Assembly: GCA_905182015.1 (NCBI GenBank)
Contig: CAJIZT010000007.1
Span: forward strand, 1 to 64,000
From: an alpha proteobacterium MED-G09
GTDB lineage: Bacteria; Pseudomonadota; Alphaproteobacteria; MED-G09
Length of the DNA: 64,000 bases
Reading direction: 5' to 3'
The translations under genes were made by a program, and so were the position numbers. Below the pieces are notes generated by a model. It ran no database searches. It had not been told where the DNA came from and saw only the letters and a list, made by a program, of their open reading frames with translations. Numbering within the stretch: position 1 is the first letter of the stretch; each line of letters starts with the position of its first letter. Shown here piece after piece: positions 35,246 through 46,149 of the stretch.

Positions 35246-37813
35246 ATGTCTGAATACTCCCCAAAAGAAATTGAGTCTTATTGGCAAAATATATGGTTAA
35301 AAAATAAATCTTTTGAACCAAAGCCTATCAATACCTCTTCACCAAAAAAATATATATTAGAAATGTTCCCCTACCCATCTGGTAATATCCATATGGGACA
35401 TGTAAGAAATTATACAATTGGGGATGTTGTTGCAAGGTACAGAAAGTCCCAAGGCGATAATGTTTTGCACCCAATGGGGTGGGATGCATTTGGGATGCCA
35501 GCTGAAAATGCAGCTATGGAAAAAAATGTACACCCCAAAGAGTGGACCTATAAGAATATTGCAGCAATGAGAAATCAGCTTAAGTCGCTGGGTCTTTCAA
35601 TTGACTGGAAAAGAGAGTTTGCAACCTGTGATCCGAGCTACTTTAAGCATCAGCAAAAATTATTTTTGGACCTTTTTCAGAATAAAACTGCCTACAGGAA
35701 AGAAAGTTTAGTTAATTGGGATCCTGTTGATAAAACTGTTTTAGCGAATGAGCAGGTTATTGACGGTAAGGGTTGGAGGTCCGGAGCCACGGTTGAAAGA
35801 AAAACCCTTACTCAGTGGTTTTTAAAAATATCTGAGGATGCAGATAGGCTGTTAAATGAAATTCCAAAACTAAAAGGTTGGCCAGAAAGAGTGAAAGTAA
35901 TGCAGGAGAATTGGATTGGAAGGTCTGATGGAATTGCGTTCGAATTTGAATGCCTAGACTCCAAAGGAGAGAAAACTTCACCAATTAAAGTTTTTACAAC
36001 TCGCCCAGATACGCTCTTTGGAGCAGCTTTTTGCGGTATCTCAATTGATCACCCTATAGCGCTAAGTCTTTGTAAAAAAGATATTGAGGCAAAGTCGTTT
36101 GTAGAAAAATGCCAAAAGAATGGATCTACTGCCGAAGCCATTGACAAAGCAGAAAAGGAGGGATTTTTAACTGGTTATAAAATAAAACATCCCTTCAAAA
36201 AAGGGGTTTTGTTGGATGTCTTTATTGCAAATTTTGTTCTAAGCGATTATGGAACTGGTGCAATTTTTGGATGCCCCGCGCATGACCAGAGGGATTTTGA
36301 GTTTGCCAAAAAGTACAAGCTTCCAATAATACCTGTTGTGTGTCCGGAGGGTGAGAACCCTAAGGACCTAAAGATAAAAAATGAGGCTTTTACTGGCAAT
36401 GGAAAGATTATTAACTCAGACTTTCTTAATAATTTAAGCATTCCAGAAGCCAAGAAAAAGAGCTCAAATCTTTTGGTATTAAATAATAGTGGTATTCACA
36501 AAACAAATTTTAGGTTGCGCGACTGGGGGATATCTAGACAAAGATACTGGGGTTGTCCAATACCAATAGTTCATTGTAAAGAATGTGGCCCGGTTTCTGT
36601 TCCAGAAAAAGATTTGCCAATTGAGCTTCCAGACGATGTTACTTTTGATAAGCCAGGAAACCCTCTAGAGCAACACCCATCATGGAGGTATGTAAAATGT
36701 CCCAAGTGCAAGAATAATGCAGAACGCGAAACAGATACATTAGATACTTTTGTTGACTCATCTTGGTATTTTGCAAGGTTTTGTGAATTAGATACCAAGT
36801 CACCAACAAATAAAGAGGCTGTTGATTATTGGCTTCCTGTTGATCAATATATAGGTGGAATTGAGCATGCAATTCTTCACCTACTTTATTCGAGATTTTT
36901 TTCTAATGCCCTAAGGGATTTAGGGCATCTAAATATAAGCGAACCATTCGAAGGAATGTTTACCCAGGGAATGGTTTGCCATGAAACCTATAAGACCGAG
37001 AGCGGGGTATGGGTAGAGCCGAGCCTCGTAATAAAAAAACAGGATGATTTTTTTCATATCGAGACAGAAGAATTAATAATAAAAGGTGCGCCAGAAAAAA
37101 TGTCGAAGTCTAAAAAAAATGTTATAGACCCTGATATAATCATAAAGAAATATGGTGCAGATACAGCAAGATGGTTTGTTTTATCAGATTCACCTCCTGA
37201 TCGAGATATTTTTTGGTCTGAGGATGGCGTTGAGGCCGCAGGGAAGTTTATAAAAAAAATATGGAAAACAATACTAGGGCTAGATTCCCTTTCCAAAAAA
37301 GAAGAAATTCTAGTAAATAAAAAAAGTCAAAATTTGAAACAAAATAATCATAAAATTCTTGCTGGGTTTACTAAAGACCTTGATGGTCTTAGTTTTAATA
37401 AAGCAATTGCTCGTCTTTATGGGTTTGTAGGGAAAGCGTCAAAATTAAGGACAGAGGATCGAATAAATACTGAGATTCTTAACGAGACACTTCGCTTTCT
37501 TCTTTTGATGCTTGGTCCTATTACTCCCCACCTTGCAGAAGAGGGCTGGAAGAAAACTCAGAAGAAAAAGAGTTTATTGTGTGAAGAACCTTGGCCTAAG
37601 TACGATAAAAATTTAATCAAAGAAAGCGAAATCCTTTTACCTGTTCAGGTAAATGGGAAAAAAAGAGCGGAAATTAAAATAGCTGTTGGGCTAGGGGGTG
37701 ATGATGTAAAGATTTTGGTGCTTGAGCTACCTGAAATTAAAAATATTACCCAAGACAAGAAAATTAAAAAGATTATAGTGGTCCCTGGTAGGATTATAAA
37801 TATTGTTTTTTAA
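35246..37813 (+). CDS. leuS: Leucyl-tRNA synthetase
   Basis: An 855-residue class I aminoacyl-tRNA synthetase. The HIGH-type motif is [15 protein letters not shown] (about 42-56). The CP1 editing domain follows ([11 protein letters not shown] with the conserved threonines; [18 protein letters not shown]). A Cys pair region (CKECG ... CPKCKNN) and the KMSKS motif at about 618-622 (EKMSKSKKN) precede the anticodon-binding helices and a C-terminal domain. Length is normal for bacteria. It overlaps the lptE start by 11 bases. Confidence 0.98.
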   Translation: MSEYSPKEIESYWQNIWLKNKSFEPKPINTSSPKKYILEMFPYPSGNIHMGHVRNYTIGDVVARYRKSQGDNVLHPMGWDAFGMPAENAAMEKNVHPKEWTYKNIAAMRNQLKSLGLSIDWKREFATCDPSYFKHQQKLFLDLFQNKTAYRKESLVNWDPVDKTVLANEQVIDGKGWRSGATVERKTLTQWFLKISEDADRLLNEIPKLKGWPERVKVMQENWIGRSDGIAFEFECLDSKGEKTSPIKVFTTRPDTLFGAAFCGISIDHPIALSLCKKDIEAKSFVEKCQKNGSTAEAIDKAEKEGFLTGYKIKHPFKKGVLLDVFIANFVLSDYGTGAIFGCPAHDQRDFEFAKKYKLPIIPVVCPEGENPKDLKIKNEAFTGNGKIINSDFLNNLSIPEAKKKSSNLLVLNNSGIHKTNFRLRDWGISRQRYWGCPIPIVHCKECGPVSVPEKDLPIELPDDVTFDKPGNPLEQHPSWRYVKCPKCKNNAERETDTLDTFVDSSWYFARFCELDTKSPTNKEAVDYWLPVDQYIGGIEHAILHLLYSRFFSNALRDLGHLNISEPFEGMFTQGMVCHETYKTESGVWVEPSLVIKKQDDFFHIETEELIIKGAPEKMSKSKKNVIDPDIIIKKYGADTARWFVLSDSPPDRDIFWSEDGVEAAGKFIKKIWKTILGLDSLSKKEEILVNKKSQNLKQNNHKILAGFTKDLDGLSFNKAIARLYGFVGKASKLRTEDRINTEILNETLRFLLLMLGPITPHLAEEGWKKTQKKKSLLCEEPWPKYDKNLIKESEILLPVQVNGKKRAEIKIAVGLGGDDVKILVLELPEIKNITQDKKIKKIIVVPGRIINIVF

Positions 37814-38294
37814 TATAAAAATATTTTTTTTAACTGTGCTTCTAATTATCAGTTCTGGGTGTTCTTTCTCGCCCCTATATAATAATCACTCCTTATCAAG
37901 TATTGTTTTCCTTGAGCCAAAAAAGTCCAATAAGGATCTCCATAATATATACAGGAATTTAGATCGGTTATTTTTCACAAATAGTGCCTCTGAAAAGAAA
38001 TATATTGTTTCTCTGTCTTTAGAAAAAAGGTTTGATGATATTGATGTTAGGCAAGATGAGAAAGTCACTAGGATGGGTATCTCAAAAAAAGTAACATTTA
38101 CTTTAAGTGAGATAAAATCAAAAAAAATAATATTTTCTGGAGAAAGCTCAGCTTCTATTGCTTTTAATAGGGTTTCAGAACCTTATTCAAATGAGACAGC
38201 AAAAACAGATTCTGAAAATAGGCTTGCTTATTCCTTAGCCCAAGATATTAGAAACCAGCTTGTCTTGTTAAGAAAACAAAAGCTTACCCCATGA
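37803..38294 (+). CDS. lptE: LPS-assembly lipoprotein LptE
   Basis: A 163-residue lipoprotein, the plug subunit of the LptDE outer-membrane LPS translocon. I use the TTG at 37803, overlapping leuS by 11 bases, since it gives a full lipoprotein signal ([20 protein letters not shown]). A GTG at 37836 would leave only a very short signal. Lipobox ISSGC is followed by the FSPLY motif typical of LptE, and the rest has the loose beta-strand plus helix character of the family, with no catalytic residues. The leuS-lptE-holA order supports the call. The stop overlaps holA by four bases. Confidence 0.88.
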   Translation: MFFNIKIFFLTVLLIISSGCSFSPLYNNHSLSSIVFLEPKKSNKDLHNIYRNLDRLFFTNSASEKKYIVSLSLEKRFDDIDVRQDEKVTRMGISKKVTFTLSEIKSKKIIFSGESSASIAFNRVSEPYSNETAKTDSENRLAYSLAQDIRNQLVLLRKQKLTP

Positions 38295-39316
38295 AGGGAA
38301 GGCAACAAGATGTCCTGTCTATCATTAAAAACAAAGAAACTAGCTTAAGTATTATTCTTTTATATGGACCAAATATATTTTTGGTTAATGAGCTCTACTC
38401 AAAACTCGCAAATTCATTGATTGATAAAAATAAGGATGTTTTTGGTTCAAAAGAGTTTACTGCAAAAGAAATAACAACAAGTCCAGAAAATTTTTATACA
38501 GAAACACAGTCCATAATGTTTGGTCTGGAAAAAAGCTATATAAGAATTAATATGTCGGGGTCAGAGGCTGGTGGAGCAATCCTAGAGTTTCTTAAGGGAG
38601 AAACCTCAGATGTTTGTTTAATTGTAAGGGCGGGGGCTCTCTCTCCGAGATCATCACTTAGGAGAGCAACTGAAAACTCAAACAGCGCTTTAATTATTCC
38701 ATGCTATGATGATGATAGCGCTAGCCTAATAAGTTTTATAAGTGAGAAAGTGCATGAAGGAAAATTTATTATAGGAAGAGAGGCTTCACAAGAAATATTA
38801 TATTTGACTGGTTTGGAGCGAGGCAGGGTAAATGACAGTGTTGACAGGCTGATGCTCTATCTAGATTCCTCTGAAGATAGAGAAATAATGACAGAAGACG
38901 TTAAGTCCGTGTTATTTGATACAAACCAAAGTCAGATAAATGATCTTTGTTCGAGCATGTGTTTGGGAGAAATAAAAAAATCTCAGCAGGCTCTTTCCAG
39001 GCTTTTTTTGCAAGGTGTTACGCCGCCTCAATTTATATCATTTTTTTTGAGTCACTTTCAAAAAATCCACTTTGTAGGACTTAAGGTTTTATCAGGACTA
39101 CCTGTCCGTTCGGCAATAAAGGAGTTGAAGCCCCCAGTATTCTTTAAAGAGATCGGCCTTTTTCAAAATCAAGTAGAGTTGTGGGGGGTTAAAAAAAGCG
39201 AGCGGGCTCTTGAGATTTTAATTGAAACAGACCTAAAAACAAAAACCCTTTCTACCTTAGGCCAAAGTATAGTTGGTGATGTAGTTGTTCGGCTAGCAAA
39301 TGTTGCAAGAAAATAG
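38291..39316 (+). CDS. holA: DNA polymerase III delta subunit HolA
   Basis: A 341-residue clamp-loader subunit. The beginning of a P-loop-like fold is visible (IILLYGPNIFLVNELYSKLA, about 18-37) without a true Walker A, as expected for delta. Family features include the ETQSIMFGLEKSYIRI segment, an AAA+ lid-like helical region and a helical C-terminal collar domain (RLFLQGVTPPQFISFFLSHFQKIH). The sequence is weakly conserved in general, and position after lptE strengthens the call. It ends three bases from the convergent parB stop. Confidence 0.9.
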   Translation: MKGRQQDVLSIIKNKETSLSIILLYGPNIFLVNELYSKLANSLIDKNKDVFGSKEFTAKEITTSPENFYTETQSIMFGLEKSYIRINMSGSEAGGAILEFLKGETSDVCLIVRAGALSPRSSLRRATENSNSALIIPCYDDDSASLISFISEKVHEGKFIIGREASQEILYLTGLERGRVNDSVDRLMLYLDSSEDREIMTEDVKSVLFDTNQSQINDLCSSMCLGEIKKSQQALSRLFLQGVTPPQFISFFLSHFQKIHFVGLKVLSGLPVRSAIKELKPPVFFKEIGLFQNQVELWGVKKSERALEILIETDLKTKTLSTLGQSIVGDVVVRLANVARK

Positions 39317-39319
39317 TCA

Positions 39320-40189
39320 CTAAAGGAGTTTCTTGCTGATCATATCTAGCTGGTCATATGTAGAGTATTTAATTTTAAGCTCACCTTTTTCATCACCTTT
39401 TTCTATGATCTCAACAGAAAGGCCTGTTTGATCCGTAAGTTTTTTTTCAAGGGCTGTCGTATCTGGTCTTTTAATTTTTAACTTAGTTTCTTTTTTATTC
39501 TTCCCGCTTTTAATATATGAAACATAGGCCTCCAGCTGTCTTACACTCATTTGTTTTTTAATTGCATATTTTGCAACTGGTAGGGGATCTTTTAAAACAA
39601 CGAGAGTTCTCGCGTGTCCTACGGTAAGATCACCTTCTTGTAAAAGGAGTTGAACCTTGTGCGGTAAAGACAACAACCTAAGACCATTAGCAATATAAGT
39701 CCTCGATTTACTAAGTATTTTAGATAGTTCTTCCTGAGTATAGCCGTGCTCTTTTTGCAACCGCTCAAAGCCCTGAGCCTCTTCTATGGCTGTAAGATTT
39801 TCACGTTGCATATTTTCGATTAGGCCAACCTCAAGAACCTCCCTTTCGTTCAGGCTTCTAATAACAACAGGTACATTGTGGAGGCCGGCTAATTGAGAGG
39901 CTCGCCACCTTCTCTCGCCAGCAATAATTTGATATTCATCTTCATTTTCTATTGGCCGAACAAGTATCGGAAGCAATATACCTTTTTCTTTAATCGATTC
40001 AGATAGCTCAATAATGGAATCATCGTTAAAAAATTTTCTTGGTTGATTTCTATTTGGAATTAGAAGTTCTATTGGGAGAGTTTTTTGACTCTGTTCTTCA
40101 TCCATGCTCACAGCTTTTTTTTCATTTTCAGCTCCTTCATTTAAGTCGCCAATTAGTGCCGCGAGGCCTTTTCCCAATCCTTTTTTCAT
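39320..40189 (-). CDS. parB: Chromosome-partitioning protein ParB
   Basis: A 289-residue parS-binding CTPase clamp. The N-terminus MKKGLGKGLAALIGD is characteristic. Box II GERRWRAS (about 91-98) follows PILVRPIE, ENMQRENLTAIEEA (about 129-142) completes the CTP-binding region, and the helix-turn-helix (YTQEELSKILSKSRTYIANGLRLL, about 151-174) reads parS. A C-terminal dimerisation domain ends the protein. Its target parS lies at 43505-43520. It is 22 bases downstream of parA. Confidence 0.97.
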   Translation of the reverse strand: MKKGLGKGLAALIGDLNEGAENEKKAVSMDEEQSQKTLPIELLIPNRNQPRKFFNDDSIIELSESIKEKGILLPILVRPIENEDEYQIIAGERRWRASQLAGLHNVPVVIRSLNEREVLEVGLIENMQRENLTAIEEAQGFERLQKEHGYTQEELSKILSKSRTYIANGLRLLSLPHKVQLLLQEGDLTVGHARTLVVLKDPLPVAKYAIKKQMSVRQLEAYVSYIKSGKNKKETKLKIKRPDTTALEKKLTDQTGLSVEIIEKGDEKGELKIKYSTYDQLDMISKKLL

Positions 40190-40211
40190 AAGCCTTCCTC
40201 TTGTAAAATTA

Positions 40212-40991
40212 CTATTTAAACTTCCAACCTTCTCTTTTTAAAAATTCTCTTGCTAAATCAATATAGGCCTTACTACCTGTGCATTTATGATCGTATATTA
40301 ATGCTGGGAGACCGTGAGAGGGTGCTTCAGACAGTCTTATATTTCTTGGAATTTTTGTTAAAAAAACATCCCCCCCAAGATAGCCTCTTACATCTTCCTC
40401 AACTTGGACCGAGAGGTTGTTTCTTTTGTCAAACATAGTGAGAACGACTCCTGAGAGCTTAAGTCTGCTATTGACCGTTGAGCTAATACTTTTTATTGTC
40501 TTTAGAAGCTGACTTAAGCCCTCTAAAGCGTAAAATTCTGCCTGAAGGGGAACTAAAGCACCGTCTGATGCAGCTAAGGCATTCAAAGTAATTATATTTA
40601 AGGCTGGCGGACAGTCTAGTAAGATAAAATCATAATTATTGACGCCTTCTAGCGCTTTTTTAAGTCGGAGCGCCCTGTCATCTGAGGAGGAAAGCTCTAT
40701 TTCTACCCCTAGCAAATCATCGTTTGCGGTAACAAGATCTAAGTTTGGTATTTCTGTTTTTAGCAAACAGTCTTGAATCTTTTTATTTGAAGTTAAGATA
40801 TTATAAATACCAGTAGCTCTATTTATAGGCGGCACCCCTAGGCCTGTGGATAAGTTTCCTTGAGGATCCATATCTATCAAAAGAACCTTTGCATCACATG
40901 CGGCCATTGCGGTTCCAAGGTTTATGGTTGTTGTTGTTTTTCCAACCCCTCCTTTTTGATTAATTACAGAATATATCTTTTTTTTAATCAT
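40212..40991 (-). CDS. parA: Chromosome-partitioning ATPase ParA (Soj)
   Basis: A 259-residue deviant-Walker ATPase driving origin segregation. KGGVGKTTTTINLG (about 14-27) contains the signature lysine and P-loop, LLIDMDPQGNLSTGLG (about 37-52) is the A' motif, and ILLDCPPALN (about 123-132) is the Walker B region. Length and order rsmG-parA-parB are canonical for alphaproteobacteria. Its start overlaps the stop of rsmG by eight bases. Confidence 0.97.
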   Translation of the reverse strand: MIKKKIYSVINQKGGVGKTTTTINLGTAMAACDAKVLLIDMDPQGNLSTGLGVPPINRATGIYNILTSNKKIQDCLLKTEIPNLDLVTANDDLLGVEIELSSSDDRALRLKKALEGVNNYDFILLDCPPALNIITLNALAASDGALVPLQAEFYALEGLSQLLKTIKSISSTVNSRLKLSGVVLTMFDKRNNLSVQVEEDVRGYLGGDVFLTKIPRNIRLSEAPSHGLPALIYDHKCTGSKAYIDLAREFLKREGWKFK

Positions 40992-41613
40992 TTCTTTTTA
41001 CCTCTTCGATAACAATTATTCTCGATTCTGTACTCGTTTCGCTTGGAAAAGAGGTGTGTTTTATTTCCCATTTTTTCTGAGCCTCAGTCAACTCTTTCTC
41101 CCAAGACCTACCTTTGGGGAAAATGCCTATGGCGCCATTGTTAATAGGTCCAGATAAAAGATCTAGCAACCGGGATAATGGCATAAGGGCCCGTGCGGTT
41201 ATAATGTCTGTTGAACAAAAGGGTGTATTTTCTAAATCTTCATACATTTTTTGAGCTATATTAAGCGTTAGATCTAGCGATGATGCAGTTCTTTTCATAA
41301 AATCGGCCTTTTTCTTACTTGGTTCAACAAGAAAGCAATTAAGTGATTGATCTAAAATTTTTAATACAATTCCTGGAAATCCAGCCCCAGAACCAACGTC
41401 GCAAAAAGATTTAGTCCCCTCAGGAAAAAGCTTAAGAAGTTGAGCACTATCATGAATATGGCGTTCCCATATTGAAGCTTCGGTACTTTTTGCTATCAGA
41501 TTCATTTCCTTGTTTGCTAATAAAACAAGGCTAGAGTACTTGGAAAGCTGAATATTGGTCTCGCTAGCAACACTAAAGTTTTTGCTGGGGTTCAAAAAAG
41601 GCACTTCAGGCAC
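40984..41613 (-). CDS. rsmG: 16S rRNA m7G527 methyltransferase RsmG (GidB)
   Basis: A 209-residue SAM-dependent methyltransferase modifying G527 in 16S r[20 protein letters not shown] (about 48-64) and [16 protein letters not shown] (about 72-87) are the family signatures, the second being the SAM loop. [14 protein letters not shown] follows near 95, and [13 protein letters not shown] near 139. Length is typical. It overlaps mnmG by eight bases and parA by eight bases, a tightly packed unit. Confidence 0.96.
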   Translation of the reverse strand: MPEVPFLNPSKNFSVASETNIQLSKYSSLVLLANKEMNLIAKSTEASIWERHIHDSAQLLKLFPEGTKSFCDVGSGAGFPGIVLKILDQSLNCFLVEPSKKKADFMKRTASSLDLTLNIAQKMYEDLENTPFCSTDIITARALMPLSRLLDLLSGPINNGAIGIFPKGRSWEKELTEAQKKWEIKHTSFPSETSTESRIIVIEEVKRND

Positions 41614-43462
41614 CTTTACTGTTTTTTATGTGGGCAATTATAAGCCCTATAGCCGCTGGCGTAACTCCATCTATGCGCTGCGCGTGACCAAGTGTTTTCG
41701 GCCTTAGCTTTGATAACTTTTCTTTATTCTCGTTAGAAAGTCCGCTTATCTTATTATAATCAATATCAAGGTTAATTCTTTTAGTTTCTTCTTTTCTAAA
41801 GCGCTCAATTTCTATTTCTTGTCGAACAAGATACTTTTTATAAAGAGCCTCGGCTGAGATAGTCTTTTCAATCTGAGGGGGGAGGTCTTTAATTTCTGTC
41901 CAAAACCTCTTTAGATCCCGGTAAACAATGTCGGAATATCCTAAAATATCGTAGGCTGATCTTTTTTTCCCATCGAGGTTAATTTTGAGTCCTTTTTTTT
42001 GGGCTAGGTTTGGACTTATGACCAAAGATTTTAATTTGTGCCTTGCGTCAAATAAGTCCTTCTTTTTCTCAAGCCAAAGTTTTTCTCTTTTCTCCCCAAC
42101 AAGCCCAACCTTAATACCAATATCGGTTAACCTTTCGTCTGCATTATCGGCTCGGAGGCTTAGCCTATACTCAGATCTGGAGGTGAACATTCTATATGGC
42201 TCCGAGACTCCCTTAACGACAAGATCGTCAACCAAAACCCCGATATATCCATCCGCCCTATCAAAGATGATCTTTTCCTTTTTGAGACTTTTTAACCCCG
42301 CGTTAGCTCCTGCAACCAGGCCTTGGGCGGCGGCTTCTTCATATCCGGTTGTTCCGTTTATCTGCCCTGCAAGCCAAAGCCCAGAAACAGCCGTAACTGC
42401 AAGTGTGTGATCTAACTCCCTTGGATCAATATAATCGTACTCAATTGCGTATCCATATTTCTCAATTTTAACATTTTCAAGTCCAGGAATTGTTTTAAGA
42501 AATTTATCTTGGATATCTTCCGGCAGCGATGTTGAAATACCATTGGGATAAACAAGATCACTATTAAGACCCTCGGGCTCTAAAAAAATTTGGTGGCTAT
42601 CTTTGTCTGAAAACCTATCAACCTTGTCCTCAATTGAAGGACAGTATCTAGGGCCAACACCTGAGATATTACCAGCATTTATAGATGAGCTTAAGATGTT
42701 TTTTTTAATTATTTTATGAGTTTTTTTTGTTGTTTTTGTTATATAGCAAGGAACTTGCCTATTTGTTATCTTTTTAGAAATAAATGAGAAATTCTCAGGC
42801 TCTGAATCTCCTTTTTGAATCTGGAGGGAAGTATAGTCAATAGAGCTCGATAGAAGCCTAGCCGGAGTTCCCGTTTTTAGTCTTCCTAGACTGAGGCCAA
42901 ACCCATAAAGAGTTTTAGACAACCCGACTGAAGGTGCCTCACCAACTCTTCCTCCTGGTGTTGTTTTTTTACCACAGTGAATAACACCATTTAAGAATGT
43001 TCCTGTTGTTAAGACTGTTTGATTCGCATATATTTTTTCTCCGTTGCTGCAAACAATGCCGTTTATGGCTCCTTTCTTCCTTACAATAAAGTCTTCTACT
43101 GACGCCTCTAAAACCGAAAGGTTCTTAGTGTTTATTATTTCATTTTGCATGTGAAGGGCGTAAAGCTCCCTATCGATTTGAGCTCTCGGACCTTGCACGG
43201 CCGGGCCCTTTCTTTTGTTAAGAACTTGAAAGTGTATTCCGGATAGATCTGACACCCTGCCCATAACGCCGTCTAGAGCATCAATCTCCCTAATTAGATG
43301 TCCTTTTCCTATGCCGCCCATTGCTGGATTGCAAGACATAGCACCAATTGTTTTGAGTTTATTTGTAACAAGAAGAGTCTTAGCGCCAACACGAGCGGAT
43401 GCTGTTGCCGCCTCACAACCAGCATGTCCTCCACCAATGATAATTACATCATAATTAATCAT
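41606..43462 (-). CDS. mnmG: tRNA 5-carboxymethylaminomethyluridine synthase subunit MnmG (GidA)
   Basis: A 618-residue FAD-binding protein that, with MnmE, modifies U34 of certain tRNAs. [15 protein letters not shown] (about 10-24) binds [20 protein letters not shown] (about 49-65) and [13 protein letters not shown] (about 86-98) are family signatures, and [15 protein letters not shown] is present near 190. The C-terminal helical region ends with [16 protein letters not shown]. Length is standard. Between it and mnmE lies the parS site. Confidence 0.97.
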   Translation of the reverse strand: MINYDVIIIGGGHAGCEAATASARVGAKTLLVTNKLKTIGAMSCNPAMGGIGKGHLIREIDALDGVMGRVSDLSGIHFQVLNKRKGPAVQGPRAQIDRELYALHMQNEIINTKNLSVLEASVEDFIVRKKGAINGIVCSNGEKIYANQTVLTTGTFLNGVIHCGKKTTPGGRVGEAPSVGLSKTLYGFGLSLGRLKTGTPARLLSSSIDYTSLQIQKGDSEPENFSFISKKITNRQVPCYITKTTKKTHKIIKKNILSSSINAGNISGVGPRYCPSIEDKVDRFSDKDSHQIFLEPEGLNSDLVYPNGISTSLPEDIQDKFLKTIPGLENVKIEKYGYAIEYDYIDPRELDHTLAVTAVSGLWLAGQINGTTGYEEAAAQGLVAGANAGLKSLKKEKIIFDRADGYIGVLVDDLVVKGVSEPYRMFTSRSEYRLSLRADNADERLTDIGIKVGLVGEKREKLWLEKKKDLFDARHKLKSLVISPNLAQKKGLKINLDGKKRSAYDILGYSDIVYRDLKRFWTEIKDLPPQIEKTISAEALYKKYLVRQEIEIERFRKEETKRINLDIDYNKISGLSNENKEKLSKLRPKTLGHAQRIDGVTPAAIGLIIAHIKNSKGA

Positions 43463-43504
43463 ATTTTCTTTTAGGTCTTAATTAAGGTGTTTACAAGCGC
43501 AATA

Positions 43505-43520
43505 TGTTTCACGTGAAACA
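43505..43520. promoter_or_regulatory. parS centromere site
   Basis: A perfect 16-base palindrome TGTTTCACGTGAAACA, identical to the universal parS consensus bound by ParB. It sits in the 62-base gap between mnmG and mnmE, 2.5 kb from parB and about 2.6 kb from the presumed origin. It is the only copy I noticed in the window. Confidence 0.97.
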
Positions 43521-43524
43521 ATTC

Positions 43525-44823
43525 CTACTTACCAATGCAAAACTTGCTAAAGATAATCCCTAGTATCTCCTCATTGTTGCTTTCCTTTGTTATACTTCCG
43601 ATGTGAGAAAGGGCATCCCTAATATTTAAAGATATGATCTCTATATCGCCCCCGCATATGTTCCTTAAGGCCGTTTCTGTGCAGATAAGGTGGTTCTTTT
43701 GTCTTTCTTTTGTTAGAATCGCACCTGTATGGGGGGATGCAATTTTTCTTATCTTTTCTTTAATTTTGGTTTCTAAAATACTAAGTTTAGTTTTTTCTTT
43801 CAGGGAAATCGTAAGATTTGGCTTTATGTTGTGTTTCTTTTTTAAATCACTTTTGTTAATAACAACAATGTCATTTGCTGAAGGGTTGATATTTAGGCCA
43901 GAAAACGGGTTTTTTTCATTATTAGAGCCCAAGAAAATCCTTATATGTGCAAGGTCTGACTCTTTTTTTGCCCTTTTTAAGCCCTCAACCTCTATTTTAT
44001 TTTTTGCTTTTCTAAGTCCCGCCGTATCTATTAGTGTAACAAAAATTCCATCGTATGCCCTTTCCGCTCTTAAAACATCTCTAGTAGTTCCCGGCTTTGA
44101 GGAAATTATTGAAGTTTCTTTTTTTGATAAGTAATTGATTAAACTAGATTTTCCTGAATTTGCTCTTCCTATTATGGCAATCCTTATTCCTTCTTTTATT
44201 ATCTCGTTTTGTTGTTCAGTTTTTAAATGGTCGTTTATTTCTTTTTGAACTTTTTTTGCTATCTTTCTTGTCCTTTTTAATAAATCAACTGGAATATCCT
44301 CATCTGAAAAGTCTATTGATGTTTCAATAAAGGCTAAACATGTTTTAATTTCTTCAGCCCATTTTAAATACTTGTTTGAGGCCTCCTCTCCATATTGCAT
44401 AATAGCTTGCTGTCTTTGTCTTTCTGTTTGTGCTGCAATAAGGTCTGCGAGGCCCTCTACCTGCACTAGATTTATTTTTCCTGATAGATATGCTCGCTTG
44501 GTAAATTCGCCCGGCTCGGCAGGCCTAAGGCCTTTTATTTTTGCTATTTCACTTAAGACAGCTGATATTATTGCGATGCTTCCGTGTGTCTGGAATTCCG
44601 CAACAGGCTCGCCTGTAAAACTTTTATTTTTTTCAAAAAAAATAACAACTGATTCATCTATGATCTCTTTGTCATTTTTATATATTTTACAAAGCGTTGC
44701 CATTCTTGGCTTAAGCTTTTTCTTTGTTAATTTTTTAATTACCTTTTCCGCAAAAGGTCCTGAAACGCGTATGATGGCAACTCCAGATTGGCCCTGAGCT
44801 GTAGAGAGAGCGAAAACTGTCAT
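43525..44823 (-). CDS. mnmE: tRNA-modifying GTPase MnmE (TrmE)
   Basis: A 432-residue GTPase, partner of MnmG in U34 modification. The N-terminal tetrahydrofolate-binding domain (about 1-115) has MTVFALSTAQGQSGVAIIRVSG and GEFTKRAYLSGKINLVQVEGLADLI. The G domain has GRANSGKSSLIN (about 216-227), TTRDV, DTAGLRKAKNKIEVEGLKRA (about 263-282) and NKSD. The C-terminus carries the catalytic CIGK motif (FSKFCIGK). Slightly shorter than the E. coli protein (454), normal for the class. Confidence 0.97.
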   Translation of the reverse strand: MTVFALSTAQGQSGVAIIRVSGPFAEKVIKKLTKKKLKPRMATLCKIYKNDKEIIDESVVIFFEKNKSFTGEPVAEFQTHGSIAIISAVLSEIAKIKGLRPAEPGEFTKRAYLSGKINLVQVEGLADLIAAQTERQRQQAIMQYGEEASNKYLKWAEEIKTCLAFIETSIDFSDEDIPVDLLKRTRKIAKKVQKEINDHLKTEQQNEIIKEGIRIAIIGRANSGKSSLINYLSKKETSIISSKPGTTRDVLRAERAYDGIFVTLIDTAGLRKAKNKIEVEGLKRAKKESDLAHIRIFLGSNNEKNPFSGLNINPSANDIVVINKSDLKKKHNIKPNLTISLKEKTKLSILETKIKEKIRKIASPHTGAILTKERQKNHLICTETALRNICGGDIEIISLNIRDALSHIGSITKESNNEEILGIIFSKFCIGK

Positions 44824-44883
44824 TGGTTGCTAGCCCCTTAATTTTAACTTTATTCTATTGTTGTTTTTAAGTCTGTAAATGGA

Positions 44884-46149
44884 CTAAGTGTTCATTGAGT
44901 CATAAAACTCGCTGTTTGTTTTTGTTTGCCCTAGCTTGTCCAGTAAAAACTCTATTGCATCAACGGTTCCCATAGGATCAAGAATTCTTCTTAGCACATA
45001 TATTTTATGGAGTTTATCTTTATCCAATAAAAGCTCTTCCTTTCTTGTTCCTGACTTCATTATATCTATTGCAGGGAAAACCCTTTTGTCAGAAATTTTC
45101 CTGTCAAGAACAAGCTCGCAATTACCGGTGCCTTTAAATTCTTCAAAAATTACTTCGTCCATTCTGCTTCCGGTGTCTATTAGAGCTGTAGATATTATTG
45201 TTAGTGATCCGCCTTCTTCTATATTTCGCGCAGCCCCAAAAAATCTTTTCGGCCTTTGAAGTGCATTTGCATCAACCCCTCCTGTAAGAACTTTTCCTGA
45301 TGATGGGACAACAGTATTAAAGGCCCTACCTAAGCGCGTTATAGAATCTAAAAGAATAACAACATCTCTTCCGTGTTCTACGAGCCTTTTTGCTTTTTCT
45401 AAAACCATTTCTGCCACTGCAACATGACGCGTTGCTGGTTCGTCAAATGTTGAAGAAACAACCTCTCCATCTACTGAGCGCTGCATATCTGTTACTTCTT
45501 CTGGTCTTTCGTCAATAAGCAAAACAATAAGATAGCACTCAGGCTGATTTTTTGTTATCGAATTTGCAATATTTTGTAACAAAACTGTTTTTCCTGTCCT
45601 TGGGGGAGAAACAATTAAAGCTCTTTGGCCTTTTCCTAAGGGTGCTACAATATCAATTATCCTGTCAGAGAGATCTTTTTTTTCTTCATTTTCAACTTCC
45701 ATTATAAGGGTTTCATCTGGATAAAGTGGTGTTAGATTATCAAAATGGACCTTGGTTCTCATGTTTTTTGGATCTTCAAAATTAATTAAATTAACCTTTA
45801 TTAGTGCAAAATATCTTTCCCCTTCTTTTGGACCTCTAATGTGTCCCTCTACAGTGTCTCCTGTTTTTAAAGAAAATTTTCGAATTTGAGAGGGGCTTAT
45901 GTATATATCGTCTGGTCCCGGCAAATAGTTTGCGTCTGCTGAGCGCAAAAACCCAAACCCGTCTTGGAGAATTTCCATAACCCCAGCACCTATGATTTCT
46001 ATATCTTGATCTGCTAAATTTTGTAGTATAGCAAAATAAAGTTCTTGTTTCCTCAAAGAGCTAGCGTTTTCTACATCGTTTTCTTCTGCAAATTTAATTA
46101 AATCCGGTGCAGATTTTTCTTTTAATTCTTGTAATTTTAATTCTTTCAT
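44884..46149 (-). CDS. rho: Transcription termination factor Rho
   Basis: A 421-residue hexameric RNA helicase. The N-terminal helical Rho domain is followed by the cold-shock-type RNA-binding fold ([34 protein letters not shown], about 63-96). Walker A is [11 protein letters not shown] (about 181-191), Walker B region [14 protein letters not shown] (about 266-279), and Q/R-loop segments follow. Length is canonical. It is the first gene to the left of the putative origin; in many alphaproteobacteria heme genes lie between the two, but not here. Confidence 0.98.
   Translation of the reverse strand: MKELKLQELKEKSAPDLIKFAEENDVENASSLRKQELYFAILQNLADQDIEIIGAGVMEILQDGFGFLRSADANYLPGPDDIYISPSQIRKFSLKTGDTVEGHIRGPKEGERYFALIKVNLINFEDPKNMRTKVHFDNLTPLYPDETLIMEVENEEKKDLSDRIIDIVAPLGKGQRALIVSPPRTGKTVLLQNIANSITKNQPECYLIVLLIDERPEEVTDMQRSVDGEVVSSTFDEPATRHVAVAEMVLEKAKRLVEHGRDVVILLDSITRLGRAFNTVVPSSGKVLTGGVDANALQRPKRFFGAARNIEEGGSLTIISTALIDTGSRMDEVIFEEFKGTGNCELVLDRKISDKRVFPAIDIMKSGTRKEELLLDKDKLHKIYVLRRILDPMGTVDAIEFLLDKLGQTKTNSEFYDSMNT

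Noticed and set aside
40845-40853. Perfect DnaA box TGTGGATAA (TTATCCACA on the minus strand) inside parA
   Set aside because: The bases encode the conserved ParA residues Leu-Ser-Thr of NLSTGLG, so coding constraint explains most of the match; a single isolated box within a gene is not evidence for an origin.
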